Positions 6,187-11,410 of a stretch of 11,410 bases of DNA are shown one piece after another. The position numbers and the translations under genes were made by a program. Source of the DNA: Thermoproteota archaeon (GTDB taxonomy: Archaea > Thermoproteota > Korarchaeia > Korarchaeales > Korarchaeaceae); assembly GCA_011042755.1 (NCBI GenBank), contig DRBY01000076.1, positions 1 through 11,410 on the forward strand, read 5' to 3'. The notes under the pieces are model-generated. The model was not told where the DNA came from. It saw only the letters and a program-made list of their open reading frames with translations, and searched no databases. Positions within the stretch are counted from its first letter, which is position 1. Every line of letters begins with the position of its first letter.

Positions 6187-7155
6187 TTATCGAGAGACGC
6201 TGTCTCTGGACCTGAGAGTTCTCCTCACGACGAACTGCCTGCCTAGGTATTCGACGATCGCTATATGACCGTCTCCCTGCAGCCTCGACAGGACTTCTCT
6301 TGGATCCAGGCCGTACCTCCTCAGATAGCTCTCCGCGTAGTCTAGCCTCATGGGGTGGACAGAGGTCGTCGCCAACAGCGACTCGACGGGGTCGCCCGAC
6401 GCTGAGAACTGAGGTCCCTCGTAGCCCATCAGGAGTTCTACCTTATTCTCCCCTAGAATCGAGGTGAGGATCTCGTGCGCCTCAATTAGAGTCTCCTCCG
6501 AGGGGGGACGAACGAACCTCTCGGCGGGCGGTCTGATGGGTACCGCGATGTAGGCTTTGTGGAGATTTAACCTCGCCAGAAGGTCTCCAATCAGCTCGAA
6601 TTCCTGTGCAGAGTCGTTAAACCCGCTGACTAGCATCGTCTCCGAGATCAGCGTGCCAGAGAACTCTTCAGAGAACCTAATGATCCCGTCTAGCCTCAGA
6701 TTGTTGGAGATTGCTGGGTGAGGCCTGTTCACGAGCCTCCACACTCTCTCAGTCACCGCGTCGACCTTCACGGAAACCAGATCGGCTTCGCCCAGGTCGG
6801 CCCTCACGTCGGGGAGGTGCAGCAGGGACGCGTTCGTTATCACGGCTACCCTCACGTCGAGTCGAGATTTGAGCATCCGGATGGTCTTCCCCAGATTCCT
6901 GTCGAGCGTCGGCTCTCCATCGGGCACGAATGTCACGTAGTCGAGACCACCTCGAAGGCGGCTTAGGGCCTCCTCGATCTCTCTGACGAGATCCTCGGGA
7001 GGGTAGAACTCCCTCCTCTCTACCTCTAGGTGAGCGGTCTTGCCCACTTGGCAGTAGATGCAGGAGTACGAGCAGTGTTTTGGAGGGATGTTGTTTACCC
7101 CCAGAGACCTGCCCAGTCTGCGCGAGGGTACGGGGCCGAACACCAGCTTGGTCAC
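6187..7155 (-). CDS. Radical SAM protein, COG0731 type, with C-terminal winged-helix-like domain
   Basis: This is a 322-residue iron-sulfur enzyme. It begins with the signature FGPVPSRRLGRSLGVNNIP and the radical SAM cluster motif C-x3-C-x2-C at Cys28, Cys32 and Cys35 (CSYSCIYC). PDGEPTLD (78-85) is the SAM-contacting GEPTL-type motif. Residues up to about 230 complete the barrel. Roughly residues 255-315 look like a winged helix (MRLDYAESYLRRYG, then LSRLQGDGHIAIVEY). This architecture is the COG0731 'Fe-S oxidoreductase' group common in archaea and anaerobes; its substrate is not known to me. The GTG at 7155 is the best start: the protein begins directly with the conserved segment, and a TATA-like box is centred 27-28 nt before it, indicating a leaderless mRNA. 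It faces the KaiC-like gene and is divergent from the antiporter gene. Confidence 0.92.
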   Translation of the reverse strand: MTKLVFGPVPSRRLGRSLGVNNIPPKHCSYSCIYCQVGKTAHLEVERREFYPPEDLVREIEEALSRLRGGLDYVTFVPDGEPTLDRNLGKTIRMLKSRLDVRVAVITNASLLHLPDVRADLGEADLVSVKVDAVTERVWRLVNRPHPAISNNLRLDGIIRFSEEFSGTLISETMLVSGFNDSAQEFELIGDLLARLNLHKAYIAVPIRPPAERFVRPPSEETLIEAHEILTSILGENKVELLMGYEGPQFSASGDPVESLLATTSVHPMRLDYAESYLRRYGLDPREVLSRLQGDGHIAIVEYLGRQFVVRRTLRSRDSVSR

Positions 7156-7178
7156 AGAGAGTTAGACTCAAGTCATGC

Positions 7179-7186
7179 GTATAATC
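7179..7186 (-). promoter_or_regulatory. TATA-like box for the radical SAM gene
   Basis: GATTATAC on the minus strand is centred about 27-28 nt ahead of GTG 7155. This puts the expected transcription start on or next to the start codon, and no Shine-Dalgarno sequence is present there. Confidence 0.55.
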
Positions 7187-7274
7187 GAGATACTGAGCTA
7201 TGCATAAGCTTCTCTATGGGAGGAGAACCGCGCAACACCACCCCAGCGGGTCAGCTCGTTCAGCTCGCGCTTCG

Positions 7275-7282
7275 TTTTTTAA
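7275..7282 (+). promoter_or_regulatory. T-rich TATA-like element for the antiporter gene
   Basis: TTTTTTAA is centred about 46 nt before TTG 7325, so transcription would start near 7305 with a leader of about 20 nt. That leader contains GGGTG, which could act as a Shine-Dalgarno site about 9 nt before the start. This gene therefore appears leadered, unlike several of its neighbours. Confidence 0.4.
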
Positions 7283-7324
7283 CTGCAAAACTCAGCCCCT
7301 CGGAGAGGGCAGGGTGTTCCTAGC

Positions 7325-8521
7325 TTGGAGCTGCTGACGCTGGCCGTGCTTGGCATACTGGCGCTCTTGGCGCCCCTCGCATCCAGGGTATCTGGCATAC
7401 CGTGCGTAGTGCTAGAGATCTGCCTGGGCATACTCTTCGGCAACTCTGTGCTGGGGATAATCCAGTTCGGAGGACCCTGGACTACGTTCTTGTTCGACTT
7501 CGGCCTGATATACCTGCTCTTCCTCGCGGGACTTGAGGTCGAAGCTCGATTCCTGCAAGAGTACGCCGTAGACTCCCTGCTCGTCGGCACCCTCGCGACC
7601 ATCATTCCCTTCGCCATTGGGTACGCCGTCGGGATTGCTGTTGGGTTCTCTCCCACGCTGACGGGATTGATCTTCTCCACCACCTCTGTGGGGGTAGTGC
7701 TCCCGACAGCCAGGGAGCTGGAGCACCTGTTCAACGACGACATCCAAGAGTCCAACAAGCCTTTCTCCAAGCTGCTGATAGGAGCGACGGCGGTCTCAGA
7801 CATGCTCAGCATGTTCATGCTGGCCTTCATGGTCGAGAGCAGGGACGCGATGGGAGAGACGCTTGTTCTGATGATCATGGCCGCGATCCTCCTCCTACCC
7901 TTCTACAGGGCCCTCAAGCTCTACTCGAGGATGACGACCAGGCTCAGAGAGCTGGAGTCGAGGTACTACTTCACGACTAGGCTCAGCATGGTCCTGATGA
8001 TCGTCCTGGCCGCCTTGGCGGAGATCATAGGAATTCACGCAGTGGTCGGGTCCTTCTTCGCCGGAGTCATGATCTCGGTGCTTACAGAGGGTTCAGCCAA
8101 GCTGAGCGACAACCTGCTATCGTTCGGCTACGCGCTCTTCCTGCCAGCGTTCTTCCTGCTGGCCGGCGCCAAGGTCGACCTGCCCTCCATGCTGTTTGCA
8201 GGAGACCTCTGGGTGCTTCCCATCTTCCTAGCCTTCAGCTACTTGGGGAAGTTGGGAGGGGTCTACGCCGCAGCCAGGCTCAGGGGGATAACTAAGCGGT
8301 TCTCCGTCGCCATGGGCACGCTGATGTGGGCCAAGCTGAGTCTCGTCATAGCCGCATCGGAGGCGGCCCTCAGGATGGGCAGGGTCAGCGAGGAAGTGTA
8401 CTCCACTGCGGTGGTCTTCGCGATGCTGACCGTGCTGCTGGCTCCAGTGGCCGCTAGGCTCCTCATATCGAAGACTGCCAAGAGGATCGCATCCCGCGCC
8501 GTGAGTCCTGAGGTCGTGTGA
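7325..8521 (+). CDS. CPA2-family cation/proton antiporter (KefB/NapA-like membrane domain)
   Basis: This is a 398-residue polytopic membrane protein with about 12-13 hydrophobic helices and no cytoplasmic TrkA-N regulatory domain. The family features are IPCVVLEICLGILFGNSVLG near the N-terminus, LLFLAGLEVE, the broken-helix segment FSTTSVGVVLPTARE, AEIIGIHAVVGSFFAGVMIS and LLAGAKVDL. It would exchange Na+ or K+ for protons across the cell membrane. The ion-binding pair, usually DD (electrogenic) or ND (electroneutral), reads Ser158-Asp159 (ATAVSDMLSM), so a single acidic residue remains and transport may be electroneutral or altered. The TTG start directly precedes the first helix and follows a plausible leader. 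It converges with a tiny membrane-protein gene, with only 15 nt between their stop codons. Confidence 0.9.
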   Translation: MELLTLAVLGILALLAPLASRVSGIPCVVLEICLGILFGNSVLGIIQFGGPWTTFLFDFGLIYLLFLAGLEVEARFLQEYAVDSLLVGTLATIIPFAIGYAVGIAVGFSPTLTGLIFSTTSVGVVLPTARELEHLFNDDIQESNKPFSKLLIGATAVSDMLSMFMLAFMVESRDAMGETLVLMIMAAILLLPFYRALKLYSRMTTRLRELESRYYFTTRLSMVLMIVLAALAEIIGIHAVVGSFFAGVMISVLTEGSAKLSDNLLSFGYALFLPAFFLLAGAKVDLPSMLFAGDLWVLPIFLAFSYLGKLGGVYAAARLRGITKRFSVAMGTLMWAKLSLVIAASEAALRMGRVSEEVYSTAVVFAMLTVLLAPVAARLLISKTAKRIASRAVSPEVV

Positions 8522-8536
8522 GCCCCTGGCTCTGGG

Positions 8537-8683
8537 CTACCTGAAGAACCGCTTCAGCAGCGCGTATATAACGAGGGCTAGGACCAGCACGAAGACGATC
8601 TTGACCAGCAGCCACACGATCCTCCAGATTAGCACGGCCAGAGCCAGCGCTATCAGGAGGAGAATCAGGTCCTTAGCCCTCAT
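8537..8683 (-). CDS. 48-residue single- or double-span membrane microprotein
   Basis: ATG 8683 to TAG 8537-8539 encodes a 48-residue product. It starts MRAKD, is then almost wholly hydrophobic, with two stretches (roughly 6-20 and 25-43) split by W-R-I-V-W, and ends in the basic tail LKRFFR. The codon use (CTG, GTC, AGG) matches the real genes here, and the frame holds a sensible start, hydrophobic core and basic end, so I believe it is translated. GAGAG lies about 10 nt before the start as a possible weak ribosome site. It begins 24 nt after the PLP enzyme gene on the same strand, so the two are probably cotranscribed. I do not recognise a family; it could assist a membrane complex. It may equally be an independent short membrane peptide. 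Confidence 0.6.
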   Translation of the reverse strand: MRAKDLILLLIALALAVLIWRIVWLLVKIVFVLVLALVIYALLKRFFR

Positions 8684-8707
8684 CTCAGCATCTCTCGCTG
8701 AGCTTCA

Positions 8708-9781
8708 CTAAAAACTTGGTTCACCCTCGAAGAACGCCTGGAATTCCTTCGGCAGGCTCCTCGGGTCTTGACGCTCTGCGAGAGCAGATAGGTCAACCGA
8801 GTTGAACGTGTTCCAGAAGAGCAGCGGGCCCTCTGCGCCGCTCCTGGCCTCGCTCAGCAGGGCTGCAAAGGCCTTGGCCGTGTACGTCAGGTCGAGCCGT
8901 ATGCCCTCGGCTTCCCGCACGATCTTTGCCGCCTCCACGCACTCGGGGGTCGGAACCCCGTACCCTGGGCCGTAAAACCCGTGGACCACGCTCACATCTG
9001 AGGGGGAGAACCTCAGGTCCGGGATCGACTCTGAGTGCCTTTTGAGGAGCCGCACCACTCTGTTGGCCAGATTGGCCACCTTCCTCTCGTTGCCGATCCT
9101 CGAAGAGGTGACCCTCACGCCCACGACCTGAGAGTCCAGCCCCGCCAGCTTTGCTCCGACTAGGAGTCCGGCCATGGTCCCTCCCGTGCCCAGCGCCAGG
9201 AATATCTTCCTCGGCTCTGGAACCTCCCCCGCGTCGATCTGCCTCCTGAGCTCAAGCATCGCGTCGACGAACCCCAGGGCGCCCAGCGCGGTCGATCCTC
9301 CAAGCGGCAGCACGTAGACGCTCCTCTTCGTCACTATCTGCCAGAGCGTCTTCAGGGCTGCCTCCAGAGAGTTCTTTGCCAAGATCAGCTCTGCGCCGAA
9401 GTGCGCGTCCAGGAGGAGGTTCTCCTGAACGTGGCGCGTGACGGGCTGAGGGAACAGTATGAGGATGGCCTTCAGCCCAAGCCTGCGGGAGTGTATGGTA
9501 GTCGCCAGAGCGTGGTTCGACCCTATCCCACCGTAAGTCAGGACGTACCTCTTCCCCCTAGCGGCGGCGTCCGCCAGGGTGAACTCCAGCTTCCTAACCT
9601 TGTTTCCGCCATAGAGTTCCGAAGAGCGATCATCTCGCTTAACCCAAACTTCGCAGATCCCTTCCCTGCTGGAGAGCTTATCTAGCTTCTGCACGGGCGT
9701 TGGAAAGTCCCCTAGCGGAGTCCAAGGGACCTTGCCCTCCAGCTCTGGAAACTCTTCAAAGAGCCAGGGGGAGGACCTCAT
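8708..9781 (-). CDS. D-cysteine desulfhydrase / ACC deaminase-like PLP enzyme
   Basis: This is a fold-type II (tryptophan synthase beta-like) PLP protein of 357 residues. The cofactor lysine is Lys61 in YGGNKVRKLEF (57-67), exactly the context seen in D-cysteine desulfhydrases and 1-aminocyclopropane-1-carboxylate deaminases. GGIGSNHA (84-91) is the substrate carboxylate loop, PLGGSTALGALGF (159-171) is conserved, and GTGGT (198-202) binds the PLP phosphate. It would release ammonia with pyruvate and sulfide, or 2-oxobutyrate, from a D-amino acid-type substrate; sequence alone does not choose between them. A GTG at 9796 is open in frame, but the TATA box at 9806-9811 predicts transcription from about 9782, so ATG 9781 is the start that can be on the mRNA. 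The 48-residue membrane protein gene follows by 24 nt. Confidence 0.9.
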   Translation of the reverse strand: MRSSPWLFEEFPELEGKVPWTPLGDFPTPVQKLDKLSSREGICEVWVKRDDRSSELYGGNKVRKLEFTLADAAARGKRYVLTYGGIGSNHALATTIHSRRLGLKAILILFPQPVTRHVQENLLLDAHFGAELILAKNSLEAALKTLWQIVTKRSVYVLPLGGSTALGALGFVDAMLELRRQIDAGEVPEPRKIFLALGTGGTMAGLLVGAKLAGLDSQVVGVRVTSSRIGNERKVANLANRVVRLLKRHSESIPDLRFSPSDVSVVHGFYGPGYGVPTPECVEAAKIVREAEGIRLDLTYTAKAFAALLSEARSGAEGPLLFWNTFNSVDLSALAERQDPRSLPKEFQAFFEGEPSF

Positions 9782-9805
9782 CGCTCGGCTCGACACTCAG
9801 CAACC

Positions 9806-9811
9806 TATAAA
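9806..9811 (-). promoter_or_regulatory. TATA box for the PLP enzyme gene
   Basis: TTTATA on the minus strand (TTTATAGG context) is centred 27-28 nt ahead of ATG 9781, predicting a leaderless mRNA. It excludes the upstream in-frame GTG at 9796, which would lie before the transcription start. Confidence 0.6.
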
Positions 9812-9851
9812 CGAAGGGTCAGTCGCCCCAGCCAGATCTCATACCGGCGAC

Positions 9852-10415
9852 CTAGACGAGGGTCACTCCAGCGATGGCTAGGCCGATTCCAGTCCACTCG
9901 ATGGCAGTCATCTCCTCTCCGAGAAAGACCCAGGCGAGAAGGGCTATCTGGGCAGCATAGTGTTCTGAATTAGCGAGAGTTCGAAGGCTCGGACGTAGCG
10001 AAGAGCGCTGTTCCAGAGGAAGAAGACCAACGCAGAATTGACCACGGCGAGCCATGTCACAGTGGCTGCGATCTATGGGTGAGGGCCACAGCTCGCCACG
10101 CGTCGAGACCACCAAGGGAATGCCGAGGGCGACCACCATGACTGGCGTGGAATTCAAGAGGAAGGTAACCGTGGTCGCCGGCAGGAGCGACAGCTCAACG
10201 AACTGGAGCCCTTGCGCGATCGCAAAGGCAAGAATTCCCCGCGCGGTAGAGTCCCTGAGCTTCAGTCTCGCGTCCACACCGAGACCAGCAGATACCCTGT
10301 AGGCTGCGAACGTCAGGGGCGGCAGCTCCTCCACTTCCCACTTGATCAAGATGTGGGATGTGGATCGTGGGAAGGTCACAAGCAGGTCGTACGCCAGTCC
10401 TCTGCCTCTAGACAA
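9852..10415 (-). pseudogene. Degraded EamA/DMT-superfamily transporter
   Basis: An EamA transporter normally has about 290 residues and ten helices in two repeats. Here the start (TTG 10415) gives a recognisable first helix region (SHILIKWEVEELPPLTFAAY). There is then an apparent deletion, then helices 3-4 of repeat 1 (IAQGLQFVELSLLPATTVTF, then NSTPVMVVALG). After that most of repeat 2 is missing and the frame is lost near 10065-10085. In another frame typical repeat-2 sequence resumes (TWLAVVNSALVFFLWNSALR, then AFELSLIQNTMLP). It shifts back at the GGG/CCC run 9950-9952 to give QIALLAWVFLGEEMTAIEWT and a short hydrophobic end. Two compensating frameshifts plus internal deletions make a working transporter unlikely. 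The promoter survives. Sequencing error could explain the single-base shifts but not the missing helices. Confidence 0.8.
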
Positions 10416-10440
10416 CGCGCATATTCTGCCGCGACCGCGC

Positions 10441-10446
10441 TATAAA
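10441..10446 (-). promoter_or_regulatory. TATA box of the EamA pseudogene
   Basis: TTTATA on the minus strand is centred 28-29 nt before TTG 10415, the same leaderless layout as the intact genes. The transporter therefore had its own promoter and did not depend on the structured RNA element about 185 nt further upstream. Confidence 0.5.
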
Positions 10447-10513
10447 CCTGACAGACTGCGTACGAGCCTACAGTCCCTGCGGCTGACATTCATAGCGATC
10501 CAGCAATACTCTG

Positions 10514-10545
10514 AAAAATGAAAACAGACCTGGAGGATTACCTCC
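10514..10545 (-). terminator. Hairpin followed by T tracts, downstream of structured RNA copy 2
   Basis: On the minus strand GGAGG-TAAT-CCTCC (10545-10532) forms a 5-bp hairpin. A few bases later comes TTTTCATTTTTC (10525-10514). A transcript starting at 10669 and ending here would be about 150 nt. An earlier TTTT lies at 10597-10594, just after the closing stem, and archaeal termination often needs only a T tract, so a shorter product of about 75 nt is also possible. Confidence 0.45.
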
Positions 10546-10582
10546 CGCGCTGTGGCGGCCTTCACAGCTGTCATGCAGTCAA

Positions 10583-10592
10583 ATCGGCCGAT
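10583..10592. repeat. 10-bp perfect palindrome near structured RNA copy 2
   Basis: ATCGGCCGAT is self-complementary and begins 7 nt past the 3' end of the minus-strand element, beyond a TTTT. It parallels the palindrome abutting copy 1 in place but not in sequence. Confidence 0.3.
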
Positions 10593-10599
10593 GAAAAGT

Positions 10600-10669
10600 G
10601 GGCGAGCGACCCTACCCCCAGTTGCCCGGAGTTCAGGCCGCATCCGCCTTGCGGCGGAGTTACCCGCCC
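10600..10669 (-). ncRNA. Putative structured small RNA, copy 2 (70 nt)
   Basis: This is the same element as at 3584-3654. On the minus strand GGGCGGGT pairs with GCTCGCCC over eight positions (two wobbles). TCCGCC-GCAA-GGCGGA is a 6-bp hairpin capped by a GNRA-type tetraloop. CTCC (minus-strand bases 39-42) can pair with GGGG (51-54) over GGGCAACT. Relative to copy 1, the fourth base pair is C-G instead of A-U, one C is absent beside the tetraloop, and three bases change around the third helix while mostly keeping pairing. The wobbles would be A-C mismatches, and the tetraloop would read UUGC, in plus-strand RNA, so the minus strand is the functional one if it is RNA. Its TATA box is centred about 26 nt upstream, and a hairpin with T tracts lies downstream. 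I cannot name the family. Confidence 0.62.
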
Positions 10670-10690
10670 GAGTACGATGGGGTCGCTCCC

Positions 10691-10698
10691 TATTTAAA
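10691..10698 (-). promoter_or_regulatory. TATA box of structured RNA copy 2
   Basis: TTTAAATA on the minus strand is centred at 10694.5, about 26 nt before 10669, the first base of the closing stem. It is identical to the box of copy 1 and embedded in the same AGTTTAAATA, while the spacer to the element differs between copies. Confidence 0.65.
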
Positions 10699-10755
10699 CT
10701 GGACGCGAGGTTCAAAGCGTGGAATCGCATCCACAGTTCGTTGCTAGAATGCCTC

Positions 10756-10790
10756 GGCCTCCCTCAGAGGAGATTAGCATTGCGGAGGCC
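10756..10790. promoter_or_regulatory. Inverted repeat upstream of a TATA box, possible operator
   Basis: GGCCTCC (10756-10762) and GGAGGCC (10784-10790) are perfect inverted repeats separated by 21 nt, ending 5 nt before the TATA-like box at 10796-10803. Half-site centres about 28 nt apart could suit a dimeric or tetrameric regulator. It could also be chance in GC-rich DNA. Confidence 0.3.
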
Positions 10791-10795
10791 CCAGC

Positions 10796-10803
10796 TTATA
10801 TTT
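10796..10803 (+). promoter_or_regulatory. TATA-like box for the 10823 gene pair
   Basis: TTATATTT is centred at about 10799.5, 23-24 nt before ATG 10823. The predicted transcription start therefore falls at the start codon, a little tighter than the other genes here. Confidence 0.45.
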
Positions 10804-10822
10804 CTAGGATGAAGAGCGTGTG

Positions 10823-11056
10823 ATGCCACTGAGCGGACTGGTTGGGGCCTGGCTCAGGCTGAGGAGGTCGAGCGTTGAGGTCAGCAGGCAGAGGGTCAGG
10901 AGGCACCTCAGGGCGGTGATCGCCGAGGTCAGAGTGGTCAACCCCAGAGCCAGCGAGGCAGCCGAGCTCTTAGCGAAGCTGCTCGAGAGGATGCTCTTTG
11001 CCAGTGAGAGGGAGATCGAGGTTCTGATTAGACTGATAGGACCGGGAGAGGGGTAA
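10823..11056 (+). CDS. 77-residue helical hypothetical protein
   Basis: The reading frame from ATG 10823 to TAA 11054-11056 encodes a basic, apparently all-helical protein without membrane segments. It is arginine-rich early (RLRRSSVEVSRQRVRRHLRA), then has a leucine/alanine helix (EAAELLAKLLERMLFASERE) and a short I/L-rich end. I recognise no family. A GTG one codon earlier (10820) is possible; ATG is preferred because the TATA-like box puts transcription start at or just past it. The next gene starts 1 nt after its stop, so the two form an operon, and this could be a cytoplasmic partner of that membrane-anchored protein. Codon use matches the other genes (AGG, CTC, GAG), which supports it being real. 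Confidence 0.65.
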   Translation: MPLSGLVGAWLRLRRSSVEVSRQRVRRHLRAVIAEVRVVNPRASEAAELLAKLLERMLFASEREIEVLIRLIGPGEG

Positions 11057-11057
11057 T

Positions 11058-11410
11058 GTGAACCAGGTGCTGTCCTACTCTCTCATAGCCCTAACCTCGA
11101 CTGTCATCCTCCTGCTGCTCCTCACAGGCCCTCTTGGCGACATCTTCAGGAAGATCGACGCGAGGATCGTCAACTCCGCTGAGTGGTCGGTTGGCGGAGC
11201 AATAAGTACCTGCGGGTCCGCCGTCATAGGGGGCGGGTAATGCCACGCGAGGGCCTTCACTCCGGTTGAGCTAGTGGTCGAGTGCAGGGGCGGGCAAGTT
11301 CTGGTCTGGGACAACGAGACCGGCGCGGAGTTCTCAGTGGAGTTCCCTGTTGAGGTCAAGCTCCTGAACGGCGAGGTTTACCCATGGCACCCAACCAACA
11401 AAGTGGTTCT
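11058..11410 (+). pseudogene. Membrane-anchored, probably extracellular protein with an in-frame TAA, cut by the window end
   Basis: From GTG 11058 the frame gives a short N-terminus and a hydrophobic helix (LSYSLIALTSTVILLLLLTG). FRKIDARIVNSAEWSVGG follows, then TAA at 11238-11240. The same frame continues without another stop to the last base with sequence that looks like an exported beta-rich domain (FTPVELVVECRGGQVLVWDN, then EFSVEFPVEVKLLNGEVYPW). Either one gene carries a nonsense codon, or there is a sequencing error, or a 60-residue protein is followed by a second gene starting downstream, e.g. at GTG 11274. I favour one interrupted gene, because the sequence directly after the stop already reads like the same exported protein. 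The GTG sits 1 nt after the stop of the 77-residue gene, with GAGAGGGG as a ribosome site. I do not recognise the family. Confidence 0.55.

Noticed and set aside
10600..10669. Resemblance of the 3' half of the element (CCTGA...GGGCAAC...GTAGGG) to the thi-box of TPP riboswitches
   Set aside because: The obligatory CUGAGA motif and the second P2 strand are absent, the spacing differs, and no thiamine gene is near. I treat it as a superficial likeness, although an Rfam scan should confirm this.
11075..11359. Minus-strand open frame opposite the terminal membrane protein
   Set aside because: It is serine/threonine/proline-rich, as expected of antisense GC-rich coding DNA, and has no promoter; the plus-strand hydrophobic helix and secreted domain are more convincing.
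1..11410. CRISPR arrays, rRNA, tRNA, complete insertion sequences, defence islands
   Set aside because: I looked for regularly spaced direct repeats, tRNA-like cloverleaves, rRNA signatures, transposases and nucleases and found none in the window.

Overview
The window looks archaeal, most likely from a hyperthermophilic member of the Thermoproteota (TACK) side. The sequence is GC-rich. Arginine is written mostly AGG/AGA. GTG and TTG starts are common, and several genes have an A/T-rich TATA-like box centred about 25-30 nt upstream of the start codon, the spacing expected of leaderless archaeal mRNAs. The lineage is inference; there is no rRNA or tRNA in the window to test it.

Layout. Positions 28-2094 carry adenylosuccinate synthetase (purA) and a CPBP-type membrane protease. 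A SAM methyltransferase follows (2206-3087). From 3088 to 3976 there is a gene-poor stretch holding a frameshifted small minus-strand gene (3116-3383), a set of inverted repeats (3415-3511), and a 71-nt structured element (3584-3654, minus). Next come a membrane-anchored YbhB/PEBP-like protein (3977-4579) and a two-domain KaiC-like ATPase (4704-6089). The ATPase converges, across a GC hairpin, on a COG0731-type radical SAM protein (6187-7155, minus). A CPA2-type cation/proton antiporter (7325-8521) converges on a minus-strand pair: a tiny 48-aa membrane protein (8537-8683) and a D-cysteine desulfhydrase/ACC deaminase-like PLP enzyme (8708-9781). A badly degraded EamA transporter (9852-10415, minus) follows, then a second copy of the structured element (10600-10669, minus). 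The window ends with a plus-strand pair: a 77-aa helical protein and a membrane-anchored protein whose frame is broken by a TAA and runs off the end.

The genes are mostly single transcription units of unrelated function (purine synthesis, ion transport, RNA or cofactor radical chemistry, PLP chemistry), so no pathway is assembled here. The most interesting object is the pair of about 70-nt elements. They are about 91% identical and 7 kb apart in otherwise unrelated DNA. Each has an archaeal TATA box (TTTAAATA on the minus strand) centred about 26 nt before the first base of an 8-bp closing stem. They differ by a compensatory base-pair change, and the wobble pairs and GNRA-type tetraloop make sense only in minus-strand RNA. 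I read them as two genes of a small structured RNA family that I do not recognise. Each sits about 190-200 nt upstream, on the same strand, of a decayed gene.
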